NCBI RefSeq assembly: GCF_016918765.2
Contig: NZ_CP092104.1
Span: 496,001-560,000 of the forward strand
DNA: 64,000 nucleotides
Origin: Flagellatimonas centrodinii
GTDB taxonomy: Bacteria > Pseudomonadota > Gammaproteobacteria > Nevskiales > Nevskiaceae
Reading direction: 5' to 3'
Both the position numbers and the translations under genes were made by a program. This document shows positions 1 to 9,330 of the stretch, in pieces; the stretch's first letter is position 1; every line of letters begins with the position of its first letter. The notes under the pieces are model-generated. The model made no database searches. It saw only the letters and a list, made by a program, of their open reading frames with translations, and was not told the DNA's origin.

Positions 1-2
1 AT

Positions 3-410
3 CAGCCCAGGATCTCGCCGGATGCCGGCATACGCCTGTCGGACCGTCTCGATCAGGCCGACCTGGCACTACGCGAAGCCCGCCTGCTCGACGCCGAGGT
101 GGCATACCGGCAGCTCGCCACCGATCATCCACGACTGCCGGAGGTCTGGTTGCGGCTTGGCAATATCTACGTCCGCCAGGATCAACTCGATGCGGCCGTG
201 CACAGCTATCGGCAGGGTCTACAGCGGCATCCCGGCGACGGGCGGCTCTGGTACAACCTGGCGCTGGCCCAATTGCGGCAATCGATAGATACGCTGGAGA
301 CCGCCAGCGCGGTGCTCGCTGTCGATAGCCCGTATCACGTCCGACTGCAGGCCCTGCACCAGCGGCTGCTGCAGCTTGCCGCGCCGGACCACAACGACAC
401 CTCACCATGA
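3..410 (+). CDS. TPR protein, 5' end outside window
   Basis: The frame is open from base 3, so the true start lies to the left. About 135 residues are visible, with TPR-like helix pairs (for example PEVWLRLGNIYVRQDQLDAA, then HPGDGRLWYNLALAQLRQ). The stop overlaps the start of the next gene by 4 bp (ATGA), so the two are probably translated together. The neighbour is a TadE-type pseudopilin, so this is plausibly the TadD-like TPR pilotin/assembly factor of a Tad or Flp pilus locus lying to the left. The family (TPR) is seen directly; the Tad role is inferred from the neighbour only. Confidence 0.75.
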   Translation, partial: QPRISPDAGIRLSDRLDQADLALREARLLDAEVAYRQLATDHPRLPEVWLRLGNIYVRQDQLDAAVHSYRQGLQRHPGDGRLWYNLALAQLRQSIDTLETASAVLAVDSPYHVRLQALHQRLLQLAAPDHNDTSP

Positions 411-1129
411 GGGTGGCACATCAACAGCGCGGTCAGGGCGCGGTGGAATTCATGGTGGTGTTTGTGCTGTTCCTTGCTTTGCTGGGTGGCCTGTTCGAGA
501 TGACCCGCGTCATCCGCTGCAAGCTGTTGCTACGCAGTGCCACGTTTGAAGCCGCCCGAGTCGGAGCCATGCATCATGCTCGGCGCGCGCCCATGGAGGC
601 CGAGCTGGCAAACGGCATGACCGCCTTGCAGACCTTCGGTGCCCGCGGCCCCGAGGGTCTGGTCGCCGCTCAAGCGCGCGCCCGAGCATTGGTGTCAGCC
701 CCGGGCATCGGCATCCGCATCCTGCATCCCACTGCAGCGCTACATACAGCCTTGGCGCGATCACAGTGGATCCATCTTGACGGCGACGACACCTATGCGT
801 GGGCGCAGGTCATTCCCAACGATAACCTGCAGTGGCGACCCCGCGATTCGGTGACCATCGCGGACGGAACCGAGGTACATCTCCAGGATGCCAATCTACT
901 CAAGGTCGCCAGCGTCTGGTGTCACCGCCTGGTGGTGCCGGCACTGGATCGGCTGATTCATGCGGTGGTCACGACCCCTGCGTGGGCCAGCGACAGGCAG
1001 TCACCATGCACCGCCCTCAGTAGCGGGCCGGACCGACCCGACGGCATCGCCGCCGGCTACTACCTCGCTGTCACCGGGACGGCAATCGTGCGCATGCAGA
1101 GCGCAGTGGTTGACGATGACCTTTCGTGA
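407..1129 (+). CDS. TadE-like pilus assembly protein
   Basis: 240 residues. The N-terminus has a short basic stretch, then GQGAVEFMVVFVLFLALLGG, which is the TadE/TadG hallmark: a G-x-(A/x)-V-E-F motif running into a single membrane helix, with the rest of the protein periplasmic. TadE-like proteins are minor pseudopilins of Flp/Tad type IVc pili, processed by a prepilin peptidase. The gene is coupled by a 4-bp overlap to an upstream TPR gene. It appears to be the last gene of its operon, because the next gene (heme O synthase) is convergent 27 bp away. The rest of the locus is outside the window. Confidence 0.75.
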   Translation: MRVAHQQRGQGAVEFMVVFVLFLALLGGLFEMTRVIRCKLLLRSATFEAARVGAMHHARRAPMEAELANGMTALQTFGARGPEGLVAAQARARALVSAPGIGIRILHPTAALHTALARSQWIHLDGDDTYAWAQVIPNDNLQWRPRDSVTIADGTEVHLQDANLLKVASVWCHRLVVPALDRLIHAVVTTPAWASDRQSPCTALSSGPDRPDGIAAGYYLAVTGTAIVRMQSAVVDDDLS

Positions 1130-1156
1130 ACACTGCCCTCTCTGAGGAGCACTGGC

Positions 1157-2047
1157 CTACTGCGGATACGGCAGGTAGTGGTCAACCAGCAGCAGGGTGA
1201 AGATGCCCATCAGATAGACGATGGAGTAGCCGAAGGTTTTCATCGGCAGCCCGGGGCGCGGTGCGAACTTCAGACGGATGGCGTAGGCGAGGAAGATGCA
1301 GCTGAGCACCACGGCGCCGGCCAGATAGAACCAGCCGCTCATGCCGAAGATGAAGGGAAGCACGCTGGAGACGAACAGCAGCACGGTGTAGAGCAGCACC
1401 TGGGTTCGGGTGAACTCGATGCCGTGCGTCACCGGCAGCATGGGCACGTCGGCGTCGGCGTATTCCTTGTGGCGTTCGATGGCCAATGCCCAGAAGTGCG
1501 GCGGCGTCCAGATGAAGATGATGAGGAACAGGATCAGGGCGTGCGGGTCGACGGTACCGGTCACGGCAGCCCATCCGAGCACCGGCGGCGCAGCACCCGC
1601 TGCCCCGCCGATGACGATGTTCTGCGGTGTGGCGCGTTTGAGAAACAGGGTGTAAACGCCGGCGTAGCCGATCAGGGTGAACTGGGTGAGCACGGCGGTC
1701 AGGGAGTTGACCCAGAACCAGAGGATGGCGAAACCGGCCAGCCCAAGTACGGTGGCGAAGGCGATGCTTTCGGTCATGCCGAGGGCGCCGGTGACCAGCG
1801 GCCGGCCGCAGGTACGGGCCATGCGGGCATCGATTTCGCGGTCGATGATCTGGTTGATGGCGGCGGCGGCAGCGGCCTGCAGGCCGATGCCGAGCGTGCC
1901 GAGCAGCAATGCCTGAATCGGTGGCAGGCCGGGCACGGCGAGGAACATGCCGACCACGGCGGTGAACACGATCAGCATCACCACGCGCGGTTTGCAGAGT
2001 TCGTAGTACTCGCGAAACCGGCTCGGCCTGGTAGCACTCGTGGTCAT
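1157..2047 (-). CDS. cyoE: Protoheme IX farnesyltransferase (heme O synthase)
   Basis: 296 residues, normal for the family. It transfers a farnesyl group to heme B to give heme O, the precursor of heme A for the aa3 oxidase encoded nearby. It has the UbiA-superfamily fold with about eight to nine membrane helices. The first Asp-rich motif is [12 protein letters not shown] and a second signature is [11 protein letters not shown]. The start codon ATG at 2047 overlaps the stop of ctaA by 4 bp, so the heme A synthase and heme O synthase genes are co-translated. The protein also fits the name CtaB. Confidence 0.96.
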   Translation of the reverse strand: MTTSATRPSRFREYYELCKPRVVMLIVFTAVVGMFLAVPGLPPIQALLLGTLGIGLQAAAAAAINQIIDREIDARMARTCGRPLVTGALGMTESIAFATVLGLAGFAILWFWVNSLTAVLTQFTLIGYAGVYTLFLKRATPQNIVIGGAAGAAPPVLGWAAVTGTVDPHALILFLIIFIWTPPHFWALAIERHKEYADADVPMLPVTHGIEFTRTQVLLYTVLLFVSSVLPFIFGMSGWFYLAGAVVLSCIFLAYAIRLKFAPRPGLPMKTFGYSIVYLMGIFTLLLVDHYLPYPQ

Positions 2048-3039
2048 GGCGAGCGCCACAATCGGTGGTTGCCGGCGATCACGGTCTGCAGCAGGACCGC
2101 GGCCCCCAGGTTGTGGGCGGTGGCGAGCCACAGCGGCAGCTGCAACTTGACCACGCAGATGCCGATCACGACCTGGGTCGCGAGCGCGAGCCCGACCGCC
2201 ACGGCGTAGGGCCGCAGTGCGACGCGGCGCCACAGCTGCCAGGCAAACAGCAGCAACATCACCGTGGCGACGATGGCGCCGAGGCGATGCACAAAGTGAA
2301 TGGTGGCGCGGGCGCGGTTGTCGAGAATGCCGAACTCGTAATTGATACCCAGCCCATGCCACAGGGTGAAAGCTTCGCCGACGTCCATCTCCGGCCAGTA
2401 CTGTCCGTGACAGGTGGGGAAGTCGGGGCAGCCCAGCGCGGCGTAGTTGGTGGAGGTCCAGCCGCCGAGGAAGATCTGCAAGGCCAGCACGATCAATGCG
2501 AGTAGGCCGATGCGCCGCAAGCCTGGTGTGACCCGGACACCGCTGGCGACCGCGGGCGGCGACATCACGGCGCGGGTCGACAGCCACAGCCAGAAGAGCA
2601 TCGACAGGGTGGTGAGCCCGCCCAACAGGTGCGCGGTCACCACCAGCGGTTTGAGCTGCCAGGTGACGGTCCACATGCCGAGCATGCCCTGGAAGATCAC
2701 CAGCCCGACCAGTGCCCACGGCAACACGGCTGGCAGCCGGCCGTCGCGCACGCGGGTTCGCATCAGCGCCATGATCACAATCAGCAAGCCCAGGGTCGAG
2801 GCGAGATAGCGGTGGATCATCTCCTTCCAGGCCTTGGCCGCCTCTACCGGGCGCTCGGGAAACCGGGCTTCGGCCCGGGCCACATCGTCAACGTGCTGGG
2901 GGATGGTGACGTGGCCATAGCAGCCGGGCCAGTCCGGGCAGCCGAGCCCGGCGTCGGACAGGCGGACATAGGCACCGAGGACCACCACACACAGGCACAG
3001 CACCGTGGCCAGGGTGGTCAGGCGATAGAACCAGCGCAT
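2044..3039 (-). CDS. ctaA: Heme A synthase (CtaA/COX15)
   Basis: 331 residues with eight predicted membrane helices in two repeated four-helix halves. It oxidises the C8 methyl of heme O to the formyl group of heme A. The first periplasmic loop carries the paired cysteines (C34 and C40, in [10 protein letters not shown]) and a second pair sits near [10 protein letters not shown], as in COX15-type enzymes. Heme-ligand histidines are visible in the EMIHRY and [10 protein letters not shown] segments. The gene lies immediately upstream of cyoE with overlapping codons, in the same leftward group as SURF1 and the SCO-like gene. Confidence 0.96.
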   Translation of the reverse strand: MRWFYRLTTLATVLCLCVVVLGAYVRLSDAGLGCPDWPGCYGHVTIPQHVDDVARAEARFPERPVEAAKAWKEMIHRYLASTLGLLIVIMALMRTRVRDGRLPAVLPWALVGLVIFQGMLGMWTVTWQLKPLVVTAHLLGGLTTLSMLFWLWLSTRAVMSPPAVASGVRVTPGLRRIGLLALIVLALQIFLGGWTSTNYAALGCPDFPTCHGQYWPEMDVGEAFTLWHGLGINYEFGILDNRARATIHFVHRLGAIVATVMLLLFAWQLWRRVALRPYAVAVGLALATQVVIGICVVKLQLPLWLATAHNLGAAVLLQTVIAGNHRLWRSP

Positions 3040-3090
3040 GGGAAACCTCGAGTTCGCGGGGGGCGGATTTTACACCGTGGCAGCCGTTGC

Positions 3091-3687
3091 TCAGCCAACC
3101 TGGGACAGGCGGAGCAGCCTTTTGATGTCACGCAGCACCTTCTTCAGGTCGGGATCGGGCGGAAACACCATCATCACGTTGCCGAGCGGATCGACCACGA
3201 AGACGCTGCCGGCGGGCTGCCCGCTGAAATGACTGGCAGCGACATCATCCGGGGACGACGGCGCCAGCAAGTGCATCTGCGGGTTGTCGGCCGCCAACTG
3301 TGCTTTCAGTTCGGGCAAGGCTTCCGGCGCGGTCGCCAACAACAGGCGCTGGACGCGCAGACGCTTTTCGTTGAGCAACAAGCGCATCTGCCGGTAGTCG
3401 TGAACGCGCGTCGCACAGATCTCGTCGCAGGAATCACCCACCGGCATCACCAACGACCATCGGCCGCGGACCAGCGCGTAGCCCTGCGCCGTACCCTCGG
3501 CATCGACCCACGCCAGGGACTCCGGCAGCGCCTGAACCGGCTGCACCAGCGCGCCGTAGTTGGTCCGCCCCTGCGGTTGCCAGTCAGGCCGGACGAAATA
3601 GAGCACCCAGGCCGCGATCAGCGGCGCGGCGAACAGTGCGGCCAGCAGCAGAAACTGCACGCGGCCCTTGAGTACGGCATCACGCAT
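3091..3687 (-). CDS. SCO1-like thioredoxin-fold protein of the cox locus
   Basis: 198 residues. One N-terminal membrane anchor (about residues 10-30) is followed by a periplasmic domain with a C-x3-C motif (GDSCDEICATR) and a C-terminal FVVDPLGNVMMVFPPD segment that resembles the end of SCO/SenC domains. SCO proteins deliver copper to, or reduce, the CuA site of subunit II. This is a diverged member, often annotated only as a transmembrane protein in gammaproteobacterial cox clusters. ATG 3687 overlaps the end of the SURF1 gene by 8 bp. Assignment to the SCO fold rests on the motif and context. Confidence 0.75.
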   Translation of the reverse strand: MRDAVLKGRVQFLLLAALFAAPLIAAWVLYFVRPDWQPQGRTNYGALVQPVQALPESLAWVDAEGTAQGYALVRGRWSLVMPVGDSCDEICATRVHDYRQMRLLLNEKRLRVQRLLLATAPEALPELKAQLAADNPQMHLLAPSSPDDVAASHFSGQPAGSVFVVDPLGNVMMVFPPDPDLKKVLRDIKRLLRLSQVG

Positions 3688-4420
3688 CGGCGGATTCCCG
3701 GAGGTTGAGTCGAATAAAGAAGAAGGTGAGCACCATGGCAAACACGAACCACTGTGCGGCGTAACCAAAGTGCCGGGACGTCGGCACGGCGGCCCCCATG
3801 GCCCATTCCCGCACCAACGGTTGAGTGGCGTCCGGGTCCAGCAACAAGATGCCGTCGGACACTGCTGCACCGGTCAGACAGCGCAGTTGCTCGACGTCGG
3901 GGAACTGCACCACGCTGATCTCGGCAGGCGTGTGCCCGGCCTCGCATGCCCGGGAAGGAAGGATCCATCCGGGTCGCGGCAGCGGCCGCCACAGTCCCGT
4001 CAGCACCTGTTCACCCTCTGGCACCGTCACTGCCGGCAACTGCCGCCGGTCGCCGTCGGCGGGCAACCAGCCACGATTCACCATCAACGTCGCACCATCG
4101 TCGCGCTCCAGCATCGACCACAGATGGTAGCCCGGCTGGCGCTGGTAGGACTGGTTGTCCAGCAACAGTGTCAACTGCGGCCGATAGTGCCCGGTGACCA
4201 CCACCCGAATCGTCGGCTGCAGCTGGGGTTGCAGGGTCGGCACCCACGGTACCGCTACTGTTTCGGTCAGTGCAGCGGCAGCGTCGTCGATGGCCTGCTT
4301 TTCCAGCCCGCGCTGTGCCTGCCAGCCACCCAATGCGAGCAGCAACGCCAGCACCGGCGGGTAGGCACACCAAGCCCAGAGCGGCGGACGAAATCGTCGG
4401 TGCGTTGGCCGGTTGTTCAC
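3680..4420 (-). CDS. SURF1 family cytochrome oxidase assembly protein
   Basis: 246 residues with the SURF1 plan: an N-terminal membrane helix (LLLALGGWQAQRGLEKQ), a periplasmic domain with VTGHYRPQLTLLLDNQ and GYHLWSMLERDDGATLMVNRGW, and a C-terminal helix in HFGYAAQWFVFAMVLTFFFI. SURF1 helps insert heme A into subunit I. The start codon is GTG at 4420, with no ATG upstream in frame before the opposing DUF2909 gene. It heads the SURF1/SCO-like/ctaA/cyoE group, whose genes overlap or nearly touch. Confidence 0.93.
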   Translation of the reverse strand: MNNRPTHRRFRPPLWAWCAYPPVLALLLALGGWQAQRGLEKQAIDDAAAALTETVAVPWVPTLQPQLQPTIRVVVTGHYRPQLTLLLDNQSYQRQPGYHLWSMLERDDGATLMVNRGWLPADGDRRQLPAVTVPEGEQVLTGLWRPLPRPGWILPSRACEAGHTPAEISVVQFPDVEQLRCLTGAAVSDGILLLDPDATQPLVREWAMGAAVPTSRHFGYAAQWFVFAMVLTFFFIRLNLRESADA

Positions 4421-4494
4421 GACCCACCCGGGACGGCTGACGGCAAAGGCGACACAAGCCCTATCATGCGGGTTCGACCGCTCCGGAAGCTCCG

Positions 4495-4704
4495 ATGTTC
4501 GTCAAGCTGATCATCATCCTGCTGCTCGTCGCCATCGTGCTGAGTCTGTTTTCCAGTGCCTTTTTCCTGGTCAAGGACGACAGCAGCCGCCGCCGCACAC
4601 TGACGGGCCTGAAGCTGCGCGTGGCACTGTCGGTGCTGTTGGTGCTGTTCATTCTGCTGTCCTATCACTTCGGCTGGATCCAGCCGCACGGGGTCGGCCG
4701 CTGA
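4495..4704 (+). CDS. DUF2909 twin-transmembrane protein
   Basis: 69 residues: two hydrophobic helices (about residues 3-24 and 42-60) joined by a charged loop LVKDDSSRRRTLTGLKLR. This matches the DUF2909 family, a small inner-membrane protein commonly found between coxC and SURF1 in gammaproteobacterial cytochrome oxidase clusters. Its biochemical role is unknown and assembly of the oxidase is the usual guess. It runs opposite to its neighbours, divergent from SURF1 and convergent with coxC, from which it is separated by a terminator hairpin. Confidence 0.85.
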   Translation: MFVKLIIILLLVAIVLSLFSSAFFLVKDDSSRRRTLTGLKLRVALSVLLVLFILLSYHFGWIQPHGVGR

Positions 4705-4761
4705 GGCCTTCCGACCCACCCGGATGACATCGCTGCGTCGAATCCGCGAAGGTGCCTGACA

Positions 4762-4792
4762 CAGAAAAGGCCCGGTCTCCGGGCCTTTTCTG
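4762..4792. terminator. Bidirectional rho-independent terminator between DUF2909 and coxC
   Basis: A perfect 14-bp inverted repeat (arms 4762-4775 and 4779-4792) with a 3-nt loop. The arms are GC-rich at the centre with an A4/T4 run on either side, so it can stop transcripts from both convergent genes. Confidence 0.9.
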
Positions 4793-4807
4793 CACCGCCA
4801 CCGGCCA

Positions 4808-5686
4808 TCAGAGCCAGTAGACGACGATGAACAGGCCGATCCAGACCACATCCACGAAGTGCCAGTACCAGGCCACCGCTTCGAAGCCGAAGTGACTCTC
4901 TGGCTTGAAGTGACCCTTCATCAGCCGCAGCGTAATGACGAACAGCATGAGGGTGCCCAAGGTCACGTGCATGCCGTGAAACCCGGTCAGCATGAAGAAG
5001 GTCGAGCCGTAGATCCCGGACCCCAGCGTCAGGTTGAGATCGCCGTAGGCATGCATGTATTCCTCGACCTGGAAGAACAGGAAGGCGCAGCCCAACGCCA
5101 CTGTTGCCCACATCCACAGCACTGCTGAGGTGCGATGTGAAGCCTTGAGCGCGTGGTGCGCGAAGGTCAGCGTGACCCCCGAGGTCAGCAGCAAGAGTGT
5201 ATTGATCAGTGGGACATCGAACGCCGGGATGGTTTCGAAGGCGCCGCCGAGGTTGGAAGGGCCGTTGCTCGGCCACACCGCTTCGAAGCCCGGCCACAAC
5301 TGAACGTTGGTCTCGATCTTTTCACCGGCACCCGACAACCAGGGCAACGACAGGTCGCGTGCGTAATAGAGCGCGCCAAAGAAGGCAGCGAAGAACATGA
5401 CTTCGGAGAAGATGAACCACGCCATGCTCCAGCGGTAGGTGCGATCGACCTGCGCGCCGTACATGCCGCTCTCGCTCTCATGGATCACCCCGGCGAACCA
5501 GCGGTAGATCATGAAGATGGAAATGACGATACCGGCAATAGTTGGCGCGGCGCCGAAGCTCTTGCTTTCAAGGTAGCTGGAGACACCGACTACCAGCGAC
5601 ACCAAGCCCACCGTCAGTACGAAGGGCCAGACGCTGGGCGCCGGAACGAAGTAGCGGTCTTTGGGGTTGGCTGCTGCGGTGGCCAT
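4808..5686 (-). CDS. coxC: Cytochrome c oxidase subunit III
   Basis: 292 residues, seven membrane helices, typical of aa3-type subunit III. Recognisable blocks are WPFVLTVG near the start, FIFSEVMFFAAFFGALYY, TSGVTLTFAHHAL, FLTGFHG-type (FFMLTGFHGMHVTLGT) and the C-terminal EAVAWYWHFVDVVWIGLFI. Subunit III stabilises the proton-pumping core and its D-channel uptake. The ATG at 5686 was chosen because a GAGG ribosome site sits 8 bp upstream; an in-frame start eight codons earlier lacks one. It is the last gene of the DUF2244-coxB-coxA-small protein-ctaG-coxC operon. Confidence 0.96.
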   Translation of the reverse strand: MATAAANPKDRYFVPAPSVWPFVLTVGLVSLVVGVSSYLESKSFGAAPTIAGIVISIFMIYRWFAGVIHESESGMYGAQVDRTYRWSMAWFIFSEVMFFAAFFGALYYARDLSLPWLSGAGEKIETNVQLWPGFEAVWPSNGPSNLGGAFETIPAFDVPLINTLLLLTSGVTLTFAHHALKASHRTSAVLWMWATVALGCAFLFFQVEEYMHAYGDLNLTLGSGIYGSTFFMLTGFHGMHVTLGTLMLFVITLRLMKGHFKPESHFGFEAVAWYWHFVDVVWIGLFIVVYWL

Positions 5687-5706
5687 CGGGGTTCCCTCGT
5701 GATGTC

Positions 5707-6270
5707 TCAAAGCTTGGAAGTGGCGACGGCCGCTTGCGCGGGCGCCTCCGTAATATCAAAGAAAGTGTAGGACAGCGTGACGGTATCGACATCTGCCGGC
5801 AGCGCCGGGTCGAGCATGAACCGAACCGGCATGTGCTGCACCTCGCCGCTGGCAAGCGGCTGATTGTTGAAGCAAAAGCATTCGGTCTTGCGCAAATGGC
5901 GGGCCGCGTTCCAGGGCGCCACATTGGGAACCGCCTGGGCCACGACATCGTGCGCTTCGGTGTTCTCGACCAGGAAAGTCACCGTGTAGAGCTGCCCGGG
6001 ATGAACCTCGATCCGCGGCGTGTCTGGCTGAAACCGCCAAGGTTTACCGCCGTTGACGGTGGTGACGAACTCCACGGTCACCACCCGGCTTTCATCAACC
6101 GGGACCGCCGCCAGCACCTCGGAGGCGACCAATTCCATCTTGCCGTTGATGCCCAGCGCGTTGCACAGCGCGTTATACATCGGCGCCAGAGCGAAGCCGA
6201 AACCGAACATCGCCACCACCACCACCACCAGGCGGACGGCGTGGCCACGACGACCGGAAGTCGATGTCAT
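5707..6270 (-). CDS. ctaG: Cytochrome c oxidase assembly protein Cox11/CtaG
   Basis: 187 residues: an N-terminal membrane anchor and a periplasmic copper-binding domain. Cox11 delivers copper to the CuB site of subunit I. The conserved CFCFNNQPL copper motif and the YNALCNALG segment are present, as is the C-terminal SYTFFDI. The ATG at 6270 overlaps the stop of a 37-codon gene by 3 bp, indicating coupled translation. It lies between coxA and coxC as in other gammaproteobacteria. Confidence 0.96.
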   Translation of the reverse strand: MTSTSGRRGHAVRLVVVVVAMFGFGFALAPMYNALCNALGINGKMELVASEVLAAVPVDESRVVTVEFVTTVNGGKPWRFQPDTPRIEVHPGQLYTVTFLVENTEAHDVVAQAVPNVAPWNAARHLRKTECFCFNNQPLASGEVQHMPVRFMLDPALPADVDTVTLSYTFFDITEAPAQAAVATSKL

Positions 6271-6380
6271 CCGTGGGTCACCTTGTAATAGAAGCCGGCA
6301 AAGCAGGCCGCCGCGATCGCCAGATGGACCGCGAACAGCAGCAGGTTACTGCGGGCTTTTCTGCGATGTTCGGTGCTCAT
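6267..6380 (-). CDS. 37-residue cytochrome oxidase small assembly-type protein
   Basis: A short gene, easily missed: ATG 6380 to TGA 6267, 37 residues. A basic N-terminus (EHRRKARSN) is followed by one membrane helix (LLLFAVHLAIAAACFAGFYY) and a short tail KVTHG. Its stop overlaps the ctaG start. Very small single-helix proteins of this kind, with a positively charged start, occur between coxA and ctaG in many gammaproteobacteria and are sometimes labelled cytochrome oxidase small assembly protein. The function is unproven. Support comes from the compact coding fit, the overlap and the membrane-helix composition. Confidence 0.75.
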   Translation of the reverse strand: MSTEHRRKARSNLLLFAVHLAIAAACFAGFYYKVTHG

Positions 6381-6428
6381 GCGATTTCCTGCCCAGCCTC
6401 CGGCCACTGTGGCCGGAGGCGTTGGCGC

Positions 6429-8072
6429 TTAGTGTGCTGCTGCGGGACGAGCAGCGCCGGTCACCGGCTCGCCGTCGTCGCCCACGGTGGGCGGTTCTTC
6501 GAAGGTGTGATACGGCGCCGGCGACGGCACCGTCCACTCCAACCCAGTGGCACCTTCCCAGACGCGATCCGGCAGCTTCTCGCTGGCGCGCTTGCCCCAG
6601 CCGAAGCAGCTGGCCAGCATGTTGAAGATGAAGATGAACTGGGCAAAGAAGAAGACGAACGCCCCCACCGAACTCCAGACGTTAAGGTCGGTGAACTGCA
6701 CCGCATAGTCCGGAACGCGTCGCTGCATGCCGGCGAGGCCGGAAAAATGCTGCGGGAAGAAGGTGACGTTGATGAAGATCGCCGACAGCCAGAAGTGGGT
6801 CTTGCCCCAGAACTCGCTGTACATGTGCCCGGTCCACTTCGGAATCCAGTAGTAAACGGCCGCGATGATCGAGAACACCGCACCCGGCACCAGCACGTAG
6901 TGGAAGTGGGCAACCACGAAGTAGGTGTCGTGGTACTGGAAGTCGACCGGGGTCAGCGCCAACATCAGGCCGGAGAACCCACCGATGGTGAACAGGAACA
7001 CGAACGCCAGGGCAAACAGCATCGGCGTCTCGAAGGTCATCGAGCCCTTCCACATGGTGGCCACCCAGTTGAACACCTTCACCCCGGTGGGCACGGCGAT
7101 CAGCATGGTGGCGAACATGAAGAACAGCTCACCCGAGAGCGGCATGCCGACGGTGAACATGTGGTGCGCCCAGACGATGAACGACAGGAACGCGATCGAG
7201 GCGGTGGCGTACACCATCGAGTCATAGCCGAACAGCCGCTTGCGGGCGAACGTCGGGATGATGGTGCTGACAATGCCAAAGGCCGGCAGAATCATGATGT
7301 ACACCTCGGGGTGCCCGAAGAACCAGAAGATGTGCTGGAACATCACCGGGTCACCGCCGCCCGACGCGGTGAAGAAGCTGGTGGCGAAGTACTTGTCGGT
7401 CAGCAGCATGGTCACGGCACCGGCCAGCACCGGCATCACCGCGATCAGCAGGTAGGCGGTGATCAACCAGGTCCAGACGAACAGCGGCATTTTCAGCAGG
7501 GTCATGCCCGGCGCACGCATGTTGAGGATGGTGACGACCACGTTGATGGCGCCGGTGATGGAGGAGATCCCCATCAGGTGGACGGCAAAGATCAGGAACG
7601 GGAAGGCGTCACCGGTCTGCAGTACCAGCGGCGGATACATGGTCCAGCCGCCAGCGGGCGCACCGCCGGCCAGGAACAGGGTGGACAGCAGCAGCGAAAA
7701 GGCAAACGGCAGAATCCAGAAACCCCAGTTGTTGACCCGCGGCAGCGCCAGGTCGGAGGCGCCGATCATCATCGGCACCATCCAGTTGGCGAGCCCGACA
7801 AAGCCCGGCATGACCCCACCGAAGATCATCACCAGCGCGTGCATCGTCGTCATCTGGTTGAAGAACTCGGGGTGCACGAACTGCAGACCCGGCTGGAACA
7901 ACTCGGCACGAATCACCAGCGACATCAGGCCGCCGATGAAGAACATGGTGAACGCGAAGAACAGATACAGCGTTCCCAGGTCCTTGTGGTTGGTGGTCTT
8001 GATCCACCGCATGATCCCCTTGTCGGGGCCGTGATGGTCGTGATCGTCGTGGTGGGCGTGCGCGTGAGCCAT
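6429..8072 (-). CDS. coxA: Cytochrome c oxidase subunit I
   Basis: 547 residues with twelve membrane helices. It is the catalytic heme a/heme a3-CuB subunit that reduces oxygen and pumps protons. Key motifs are visible: the [14 protein letters not shown] segment with the His-Tyr crosslink, [10 protein letters not shown] with two CuB histidines, and [14 protein letters not shown] with the heme a3 and heme a ligands. The glutamate before HPEVY is absent as in D-channel variants to be checked by alignment. The N-terminus is unusually His/Asp rich ([13 protein letters not shown]). The ATG at 8072 has AGGAG 7 bp upstream; an in-frame TTG two codons earlier was rejected. Confidence 0.97.
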   Translation of the reverse strand: MAHAHAHHDDHDHHGPDKGIMRWIKTTNHKDLGTLYLFFAFTMFFIGGLMSLVIRAELFQPGLQFVHPEFFNQMTTMHALVMIFGGVMPGFVGLANWMVPMMIGASDLALPRVNNWGFWILPFAFSLLLSTLFLAGGAPAGGWTMYPPLVLQTGDAFPFLIFAVHLMGISSITGAINVVVTILNMRAPGMTLLKMPLFVWTWLITAYLLIAVMPVLAGAVTMLLTDKYFATSFFTASGGGDPVMFQHIFWFFGHPEVYIMILPAFGIVSTIIPTFARKRLFGYDSMVYATASIAFLSFIVWAHHMFTVGMPLSGELFFMFATMLIAVPTGVKVFNWVATMWKGSMTFETPMLFALAFVFLFTIGGFSGLMLALTPVDFQYHDTYFVVAHFHYVLVPGAVFSIIAAVYYWIPKWTGHMYSEFWGKTHFWLSAIFINVTFFPQHFSGLAGMQRRVPDYAVQFTDLNVWSSVGAFVFFFAQFIFIFNMLASCFGWGKRASEKLPDRVWEGATGLEWTVPSPAPYHTFEEPPTVGDDGEPVTGAARPAAAH

Positions 8073-8105
8073 GATCAAACTCCTGACAGCAGATTCGGTG
8101 AAACC

Positions 8106-9311
8106 TTAGCGAAGGGCAGCGACATCGGCGGCTTGCGCCAGCCCGCTGTCATTGCCCCAGCTGTTGCGGGTATAGGTAACGACGGCAGCGATGTCGGCGT
8201 CCGACAGTTGCGGGAACGGCGGCATCAGCCCTTTGCCCTTGAGGATCTGGGTGATCTGCCCGGCGGCATCGCCCTGCACGACCGTGCTGCCGACCAGCGA
8301 CGGAAAGTTGGGGGGAATGCCCTGCCCGGAAGCCTGATGACAGGCAACGCAGTTGGCGCCGTACACTTTCTCTCCGGCCGCCATCAACGCGGCCTTGTCC
8401 AGCTCGGCAGGGGCTTCGGTGGCAGCATCGGTCACGGTCTCGGCGGCGGCAGCCACTTCGACCGGCGCGGGCGCCGCGGCTTCGTCAACCGTGGCTGTCT
8501 CGCCGCCACGCTGGCTTTCGAGCCAGGCCGCGTATTCCGCCTCGGACTTGGCTTCGACGACGATCGGCATGAACCCGTGGTCGCGCCCGCAAAGTTCGGC
8601 GCAGACACCGCGGTAGACCCCGGGCTTGTCGATACGCGCCCAAGTCTCGTTGATATACCCCGGGATGGCGTCCTTCTTGACGGCCAGTTCCGACACCCAC
8701 CAAGCGTGGATCACATCATTTGAGGTAATCAGAAACCGTACTTTCTTGCCCACCGGCAGCACCAGGGGGTTGTCGACATCGACGAGGTAGTTTTCCACCG
8801 TGTTGACATCAATCCCGGAACCCAACTGCCGCGCCGCGTTGGATTCGGCAGCGAGCGTAGAAAAGTAGCGGACATCTTCGCCCAGGTATTCGTATTCCCA
8901 CTTCCACTGGTAGCCGGTGACCTTCACGGTAAGGTCGGCGTCGCGCGTGTCTTCCATCCGGATCAAGGTACCGGCGGCGGGAATGGCCACGGCAATGAGG
9001 ATGATGAAGGGCACCGTGGTCCAGATGATTTCGACCGTGGTCGATTCATGGAAGCTGGCGGGTTTGGCGCCCAGCGATTTCCGGTGCTTGACGATGGAGA
9101 TGATCATCACCCCGAACACCAGGATGCCGATGACGGTGCAGACCCAGAACATCATCATGTGAAGGTCATAGACCTCCTGGGCGATTGCGGTTGCACCCGT
9201 CGGCAAATTCCAGCCGCCACTGGTCTCGGTGTAGGCCCAGGCCCCTGCCGCGTGAAACAGCCCGGACGCCAGCACTGCCAGCATGGCCAGAACCTTGTGA
9301 AGCTTCACCAT
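8106..9311 (-). CDS. coxB: Cytochrome c oxidase subunit II with C-terminal cytochrome c domain
   Basis: 401 residues. A signal peptide (to about residue 26) is followed by two membrane helices and the CuA cupredoxin domain, with ligands C237, E239, C241, H245 and M248 in CAELCGRDHGFM. An Ala/Glu/Pro-rich linker (about 275-305) leads to a fused cytochrome c domain with heme motif CVACH (C321, C324, H325) and axial M363 in GLMPPF. The layout is like caa3-type subunit II, so the complex carries its own electron-entry heme. GGAGA lies just upstream of ATG 9311. Confidence 0.96.
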   Translation of the reverse strand: MVKLHKVLAMLAVLASGLFHAAGAWAYTETSGGWNLPTGATAIAQEVYDLHMMMFWVCTVIGILVFGVMIISIVKHRKSLGAKPASFHESTTVEIIWTTVPFIILIAVAIPAAGTLIRMEDTRDADLTVKVTGYQWKWEYEYLGEDVRYFSTLAAESNAARQLGSGIDVNTVENYLVDVDNPLVLPVGKKVRFLITSNDVIHAWWVSELAVKKDAIPGYINETWARIDKPGVYRGVCAELCGRDHGFMPIVVEAKSEAEYAAWLESQRGGETATVDEAAAPAPVEVAAAAETVTDAATEAPAELDKAALMAAGEKVYGANCVACHQASGQGIPPNFPSLVGSTVVQGDAAGQITQILKGKGLMPPFPQLSDADIAAVVTYTRNSWGNDSGLAQAADVAALR

Positions 9312-9330
9312 CGTCTGCTCTCCAAATCAA

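Noticed and set aside
1178-2209. A 343-codon plus-strand frame over cyoE and ctaA
   Set aside because: Overlaps two recognised membrane enzymes, shows no membrane helices, and is very rich in His, Gly and Gln.
6264-8723. An 819-codon open frame on the plus strand across coxA and coxB
   Set aside because: It lies antisense to two unmistakable oxidase genes; long antisense frames are expected at this G+C content, and its His/Arg/Gln-rich sequence has no domain signs.
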